From Ehretia macrophylla (Eukaryota; Streptophyta; Magnoliopsida; Boraginales; Ehretiaceae), in the NCBI GenBank assembly GCA_037974665.1, contig CM075767.1:18244840-18308839 (forward strand): 64,000 nt of DNA. Reading direction: 5' to 3'. Both the position numbers and the translations under genes were made by a program. This document shows, piece by piece, positions 57,245-64,000 of the stretch. The notes below the pieces were generated by a model. The model made no database searches. It was not told the DNA's origin and saw only the letters and a list, made by a program, of their open reading frames with translations. Numbering within the stretch: the first letter of the stretch is position 1; each line of letters opens with the position of its first letter.

Positions 57245-59378
57245 TGTAACACCCCGATCCCTCTCGAGACCGGGAGTTCTATCAATCAATCTATTCACAA
57301 CCCAATTCCAAACCCGGGCAAAATTTTTAGGGAAAACGGACAAAGTCTCCCCTATTTCTAGGCCAAAAGCAAACCTGCGACAGCATATAAGTGGACCAAT
57401 ACCATGTCCAAACATTCAACCACCTCAAGGCCATCCGAGCCTTGGTTTACAACAAGCAATCACAAGCAAATATACATTCCAGTTTACAGGCTAACCTACC
57501 TCTTCGCATCTTTTACAAGTACATTCATACTTGACAATTAAACTACACCAACCCATTGCATAAATTAGACTACCATATCTTTCTATCTCTTTCTTTTGGA
57601 CAATACAAACATTCTTTAAAGTTAAGCTATTCTAACTAATACATAATCTAACTTATCAACCACTTTAATAATCTAATGAAACTTAAATTACATTCCTTTT
57701 AACATTAAATACATACAATACATAAAAGCATACATCTTTACAACTTCGACAACTCAAGTCACATAGGCACGCAAGGCAACTCTTCAAGCACGAACTTTCA
57801 CGAAATCACGAACTTTCCAGCTAACATGGCATTTCCTGAAATGTGGTGGTGAGGAGTGAGTATACTCAACATGTATACTCAGTGAAGGCGGGACAGTTAT
57901 CGAGGTGGAGAGAAAGAAGATCGTGCAATGCAAATAAGTACAGTTAAGCAATACAATCAATAAAAGGCATTCAATATAAACAACAATACAATAAACAATT
58001 AAAGAAAGCATTAACACAACCAATCAAAGCTATACCACACTTTGAAGGCTATGGTTCACTCGAGCGAGTAATGTACCGATTACGATTCCGATGACTTTAA
58101 CGATGATGCGCCGGCTCAACCACCTTATAACTTCAGTTTGGAATACCCCGGAAGTATCCATCAATTCTACGACCCAAATCTCCCTAGGAGGCAACCCAAG
58201 CGAGAAAAGGGAATAGGACACGGAGCTAGGGCAACCAACATTGGCAACCCGAGGCTACCTAGAGAGGCCCATCACACCGCCCTGACACTATGCAATGCAA
58301 GACTCGATACAAAGCGATAAACGAGCGATAGCACAATAATACAGATCAAAGGTGATAAACAAGATAAGAAGCATTTACAATCAAATAAGCAACAAGAACA
58401 ACACCAACAAACATTATCAAGCAACATTAAGTATTCTATAGGCAATATAGGCATTCTAAAAACAATACAAGCATTCTATAAGCAATATCCTATGAAAACA
58501 CACAAAATCCCAAAAATGACCCCAACTTTCAAAACGCTACTACTTTCAAACGAGCCACGAGTTTTGGAAACCGACTTCACCAATCCTCCTAGGTCACCAT
58601 AAGGTACGTCTAAAGACCCCGAAACCCTACTTAACCCTAGAATTCACGCAAAGCCCCGATTTCCCCCTTTGCTCGTTTGAACTACCGCTACCTCAACCGA
58701 TCACCCTACCAAAGTCACAACTGCACCAAACGTGCTTCCATGACGTACCTCGACAATGCCTTCACGCAAATCGAGAAAATTCTAAACTTGACCAAAACGA
58801 CCCTAACTTTCACTACGCCGTTTTTCCCCATTTTTCCATTACACAATCCAATTAAACCACACATTTAGGCATTCTAGCATAACTAGCATCTTCCTACTTC
58901 AACAGAACGCGTAGCGGAGCAACTTCATCGAAACGGGGGTTTACTATTCACAATTTACTATTCATTATACAATTTATATTTCAATTTCAATATTCAACTG
59001 TAGAAAATGTTTAAAAGCTATAAATACATGTTCTACAATTGCTAGGGAACATTCTTTAAGCCTCAAAACAATTAAAATAACAATATACGGATAAAACTCA
59101 AAAAATCAAAGTTAATACACAAAATATTCAAATGCGGAAATAAACATGAAACCCTTGCCTTAGACGCTCCTAGACGCTAGGGAAGCCTCGTAGGATGCCT
59201 CGGAAACCACCCCGTGCAAGCTCACGGTAAGAATCGAAGATTTTGGCTTGAAATCTTTTTTTTTTCTTCTCTATGTATTTCGGCCCTTCTTGTTCTGATT
59301 TTCAGCTCCTTTTTTTTTTTTATTTTGTGCTATTTAAGCTATTAAAAAGATGACACAAGGTCAAATGGTCGAAGCTTT

Positions 59379-59418
59379 GGTCAATGCTCACTTAAGTTGG
59401 TCAATGCTCACTTAAGTT
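59379..59418. repeat. 20-bp tandem duplication in the LTR
   Basis: TGGTCAATGCTCACTTAAGT occurs twice in direct succession. Confidence 0.9.
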
Positions 59419-59944
59419 GGTCAATCAAGCTTATTTCATGCATTTTAAAGCTAAAACAACTAACATAAATCCAATTCTAGTTAAATACAACTTAAAACAC
59501 TAAAATTAAAACACTAAATACTAGTTTTCACTATTTGCTGAGGACTAAAAATCATTTCTTAACTATCGCGTCAATAGAAGAATAACAATTAAGTCTCAAA
59601 GAATTTAAGAAAATATATAATTTTTTGAAAAGCATCATAGTTTAAAATTTACTCCGGCTCGGAGCTAGTTTTCATTTAATTGAAATCCGAGCATTTAAGT
59701 GCAAGAAAAATAAAACCGATTGACACAAATATGAAAAGTAGTTGATATTCCGTTAATATGATTAGCTCAGGTATTATTCTAGTTACTTCTAAAAGAAATA
59801 TGAAAGTAAAGCTACAAATAAATGTTTAACTAAAATTAAACACATATCCAATGCTAACATTTAAAATGTCACTTAATTAAATGCAATTAAATGCCTTTAA
59901 ATGCATGCCGGGTTCGGGTTATCACATCCTTCCCCCCTTAAAAC

Positions 59945-61510
59945 AATTGAGTCCCCACAATTCTTCTTCCAATAGAACTCTGTATCCACTGAAATCCAAC
60001 TTTGACCACTCTTCATTGGTTGCTGAGCAAGACACTGAATAAGAACGCTCGAAGAATACCTTACTAAGAAACCCCAATAGTACTGACTGGAAACTCCAAA
60101 ACAATAAGACCAAATAAAGGTTTAATTGAAAATACCATCTTGAAATCCAAATAAGAATTCCGCTGGTCAAGAATATCATAAAAGAATTCCCCGCTAAGAG
60201 TGCCGAGAAGATGCCAATAAAGACTAAAGCAAAAATACTGTAGATATTACCAATATACGAATCCTCTATAAAAGTCCAACAAGTATCAAATAAGGAAGTC
60301 AAAGGATGGCCAAAATAGATGCAGCACATATAAGACCAAGCTCTAAGACCTCTTCGCCATTTGCCGAGTGCAAACTTTATACAACTTACCACCAAGGATG
60401 CCTAAAGTGTTCCACAGCATACCGTAAGCAATATAAGATAATAATTCTGAACAAGATCCCAAGTGTAAGACTTCTAATAGTGCCAACAAGGAAAATACCA
60501 GTAGAATGCCCACCGAACAATGCTCCGGTAAGAATGTAGCCAAGTTTGCCCAATAAGTAAATGCTAAACAAATAGCCACTAAGGATCCTAGAGAATGCCA
60601 TAATAGAATCCCAACTAAAAGTACCAAGAACATACCAATAAACAATCTGAAGCAGAGTCTAAACAAGAATCCCAAGTACTACTCAGGAAGACTCCAAACA
60701 AGAAATCCAATCAACCACATTACAGAAGTTTCAAGGAAGTCTTTCAATATATAGCTCAAGAAGCATCTGAATAGGAAATCCAAAATGTACGCCAACATAT
60801 ATATACTTATCAAAAATCCATGAATGAACACCAAGCTGAATAACCAAGTAGATTCCCAAAATAATATTGCTATCGAATATTGGGTAAAATACCAAAGGAA
60901 ATGCCGTGCAGGTACACCATATACTATTTAAGATTTCCAATCACAATTGCCAATAAAATATCAAGAAAGACCAGAACAAAGATATTGTAGACAATATTAT
61001 GAAGCAAGTCCAATAAGAACTCCGATTGCCAAATCCACTGAGAAATGTCCACAAAGAATACCAAAATAGTACGCCTCACGCAAAGCTGATCATTGTAAGT
61101 AGACTCAAATCAAAGTTCCCCATAAGAATGCGGAAAGAACACCAAAAGTTGAATAAAAACCCAACCAAGTCTTCCACGAAATGCCAATATAGAAAAACTC
61201 GATGAATGCCCAACAAGGAAATATTAAGAAAATGCTCCAAAGAGTTATCATGTAGAACTCCAAAGAAAGTCATATATACTAAGCATAGGATATAATCTTA
61301 GAGGAACCCCAACAGCCAAGTCTACCAAGAAGTGCCAACAGAAGTTCCAAAGAATACCCAATAAGGAAGCCAAAGAATGCTACCAAGAGCCATCATACCG
61401 AAACCCCAAAGAAAGTTATCTTTTTATGATTGCCATCCCCGAAGAAAAGTCTTAGAAGTATGCCAACAACTGAGCTCCAAAAGACAAATACCAACTCCCA
61501 AATAAAGGCT
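59945..61510. repeat. Degenerate short-period repeat filling the LARD-like interior
   Basis: Variants of CCAANAAGAATNCC (for example CCAAATAAGAATTCC, CCAATAAAGA, CCAACAAGGAAAATACC, CCATAATAGAATCCC) recur every 15-30 bases for about 1.5 kb. The minus-strand open frames here (59922-60395 and 60343-60675) owe their length to this repeat and read as repeating Leu, Ile, Phe and Gly; they are not convincing genes. Confidence 0.6.
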
Positions 61511-64000
61511 AGTTAAATGCCATTCATTTCCTGCCAATCCATACACCTTGAAAGGCCAACTGTGAACCACTTTCTTCAGGGGAGGAAGAAGTCTTCCTTA
61601 CCATTTCCATGGGACATGTATGAATGCCAGGATATCATATTTATACATACATGCCTTAAACTATTATACAAGCAAGTTTATAAGAGAGTTTATAAAACAA
61701 TTTAATCATCAAAGTCATTCAAACATGACAATCAATTCATGCACAACATAATCAATTCAAATCACGGCATAACCAATTCAAGACATTCTATACACACATT
61801 ACAAGTAATACTTCAAGCAAATCACAATTCACGAGGTCGATTCAATTCACGATGCCAATTCAATAGGTCAATTCAATGCACAACTAGACACTTCACTTCA
61901 CTTAGCACACAATTAACACATAACACATAACTATATCACATAGGAGCACACATTCAGGTCAAGACACACAATCTCTCATACAAGTATACACTTACAAGAC
62001 ACACATTCAAGGATCACTACCCACTAGACCGAGGATCTTGTCCCGGCTTATGAGCAAGACAAGCTCTGATACTACTTGTAACACCCCGATCCCTCTCGAG
62101 ACCGGGAGTTCTATCAATCAATCTAATCACAACCCAATTCCAAACCCGGGCAAAATTTTAGGGAGAATGGACGGAGTCTCCCCTATTTCTAGGCAAAAAG
62201 CAAACCTGCGACAACACATAAGTGGACCAATACCATGTCCAAACATTCAACCACCTCAAGGCCATCCGAGCCTTGTTCTCAACAAGCAATCACAAGCAAA
62301 TATACATTCCAGTTTACAGACTAACCTACCTCTTCACATCTTTTACAAGTACATTCATGCTTGACAATTAAACTACACCAACCTATTGCATAAGTTAGAC
62401 TATCATATCTTTCTATCTCTTTCTTTTGGACAATACAAACATGCATTGAAGTTAAGCTACATTAACTAGATACATAATCTAACTTATCAACCACTTTAAT
62501 AATCTAATGAAACTTAAATTACATTCCTTTTAACATTAAATACATACAATACATAAAAGCATACATCTTTACAACTTCGACAACTCAAGTCACATAGGCA
62601 CGCAAGGCAACTCTTCAAGCACGAACTTTCACGAAATCACGAACTTTCCAGCTAACATGGCATTTCTTGAAATGTGGTGGTGAAGAGTGAGTGTACTCAA
62701 CATGTATACTCAGTGAGGGCGAGACAGTTATCGAGGTGGAGAGAAAGAAGATCGTGCAATGCAAATAAGTACATTTAAGCAATACAATCAATATAAGGCA
62801 TTCAATATAAACAACAATACAATACACAATTAAAGAAAGCATTAACACAACTAATCAAAGCTATACCACACTTTGAAGGCTATGGTTCACTCGAGCGAGT
62901 AATGTACCGATCACGATTCCGATGACTTTAACGATGACGCGCCGGCTCAACCACCTTATAACTTCAGTTTAGAATACCCCGGAAGTATCCATCAATTCTA
63001 CGACCCAAATCTCTCTGAAGGCAACCCAAGCGAGAAAATGGAATAGGACACGGAGCTAGAGCAACCAACACTGGCAACCCAAGGCTACACAGAGAGGCCC
63101 ATCACACCGCCCTGACACTATGCAATGCAAGACTCGATACAAGGCGATAAACGAGCGATAGCACAACAATACAAAATAGAGGTGATAAACAAGATAACAA
63201 GCATTTACAATCAAATAAGCAACAAGAACAACACCAACAAACATTATCAAGCAACATTAAGTATTCTATAGGCAATATAGGCATTCTAAAAGCAATACAA
63301 GCATTCTATAAGCAATATCCTATGAAAACACACAAAATCCCAAAAATGACCCCAACTTACCAAACGCTACTACTTTCAAACGAGCCACGAGTTTTGGAAA
63401 CCGACTTCACCAATCCTCCTAGGTCACCATAAGGCACGTCTAAAGACCCCCAAACCCTACTTTATCCTAGAATTCACACAAAGCCCTGATTTCCCCCTTT
63501 GCTCGTTTGAACTACCGCTACCTCAACCGATCACCTAACCAACGTCACAACTGTACCAAAAGTTCCTCCATGACGTACCTCGACAATGCCTTCACGCAAA
63601 TCGAGAAAATTCTAAACTTGACCGAAACGACCCTAACTTTCACTACGCCGTTTTTCCCCGTTTTTCCATTACACAATCCAATTAAACCACACATTTAGGC
63701 ATTCTAGCATATCTGGCACCTTCCTACATCAACAGAACGCATAACGGAGCAACTTCATCGAAACGGGGGTTTACTATTCACAATTAACTATTCAAATTAT
63801 AATTTATACTTCAATTTCAACATTCAACCGCAGAAAATGTTTAAAAGCTATAAATACATGTTCTACAATTGCTAGGGAACATTCTTTAAGCCTCAAAACG
63901 ATTAAAATAACAATATACGGATAAAACCCAAAAAATCAAAGTTAATACATGAAATATTCAAATGCGCAAATAAACATGAAACCCTCACCTTAGACGCTCC

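Larger units (their letters stand above)
57245..64000 (-). mobile_element. LARD-like LTR element with 2.7-kb LTRs and non-coding interior
   Basis: One LTR is 57245-59926 (2682 bp; plus strand TGTAACACCCCGATCC..GGTTATCACA). The second begins at 62077 and leaves the window at 64000, about 0.76 kb before its expected end. The two look about 95% identical over the shared part. On the minus strand the purine tract TAAGGGGGGAAGGA (59927-59940) precedes the left-hand LTR, and TAGTATCAGAGC (62063-62074; one mismatch to the initiator-tRNA-Met site) follows the right-hand LTR, so the element runs on the minus strand. The interior is only about 2.15 kb and has no gag or pol that I can recognise. That makes it a large non-autonomous derivative, probably of a Ty3/gypsy family (inference). 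Confidence 0.88.

Noticed and set aside
57784-58023. 79-aa minus-strand frame that recurs at 62615-62848
   Set aside because: It recurs only because both lie in the two LTRs of one element; the content is low-complexity and has no domain.
59922-60675. Minus-strand frames of 157 and 110 aa in the LARD-like interior, looking like membrane proteins
   Set aside because: They are made of the degenerate CCAANAAGAATNCC repeat translated as Leu/Ile/Phe/Gly; no domain is seen and two overlapping frames show the same bias.

Overview
The window looks like repeat-rich plant nuclear DNA, most likely from a eudicot. It is AT-rich, with intron-bearing genes whose introns use GT/AG borders. The transposon families are typical of plants: Ty1/copia, Athila-like Ty3/gypsy, CACTA, Mutator-like, PIF/Harbinger, Au-like SINE and TRIM. 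I recognise two host loci. One is a three-exon CASP-like (CASPL4D-type) membrane protein gene at 861-2733. The other is a seven-exon terpene synthase of the TPS-a (sesquiterpene) type at 24800-28611, which has one in-frame stop and is probably a pseudogene. A partial copy of the last intron and last exon of that synthase lies downstream (30519-31450 and 47707-47800). I could not name the species.

Layout. 1-860: a TRIM-like LTR, then the CASPL promoter. 861-2920: the CASPL gene. 3449-11165: a roughly 1-kb Mutator-like element (MULE-A), swollen by a Copia element (Copia-A, 3501-10205) that in turn holds a possible DNA element and a TRIM. 11300-19410: a PIF/Harbinger transposon with its two genes (DDE transposase and Myb-like protein); a CACTA element (12929-16180) is inserted in the transposase exon. 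19411-24700: AT-rich spacer with a triplicated 250-bp repeat, a PIF-like MITE and a Mutator-type MITE. 24700-28660: the terpene synthase, with a SINE in intron 4 and a MITE in intron 6. 28660-30518: spacer with no gene seen.

30519-47800: the duplicated terpene synthase fragment. Its intron holds a Mutator-type MITE, and its exon is split by a 16-kb Copia (Copia-B, minus strand), which itself contains Copia-C (33740-38611) and a second CACTA (39276-44264). 47801-52133: an incomplete Athila-like element, joined to the same exon copy. 52357-55772: a second member of the MULE-A family (MULE-B), interrupted by a 2.4-kb solo LTR. 55782-56855: SINE-like and Copia-LTR remnants. 57245-64000: a large minus-strand LTR element with 2.7-kb LTRs and a non-coding interior (LARD-like); its second LTR runs off the window.

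The main theme is insertion into insertion. Target-site duplications can be read at most junctions, which gives a relative order of events. The most unusual items are the MULE family with reiterated terminal repeats and an LTR insertion in each copy, the GTTGCAAC palindrome array, the palindromic subterminal arrays of the CACTA elements, and the periodic non-coding interior of the LARD-like element.
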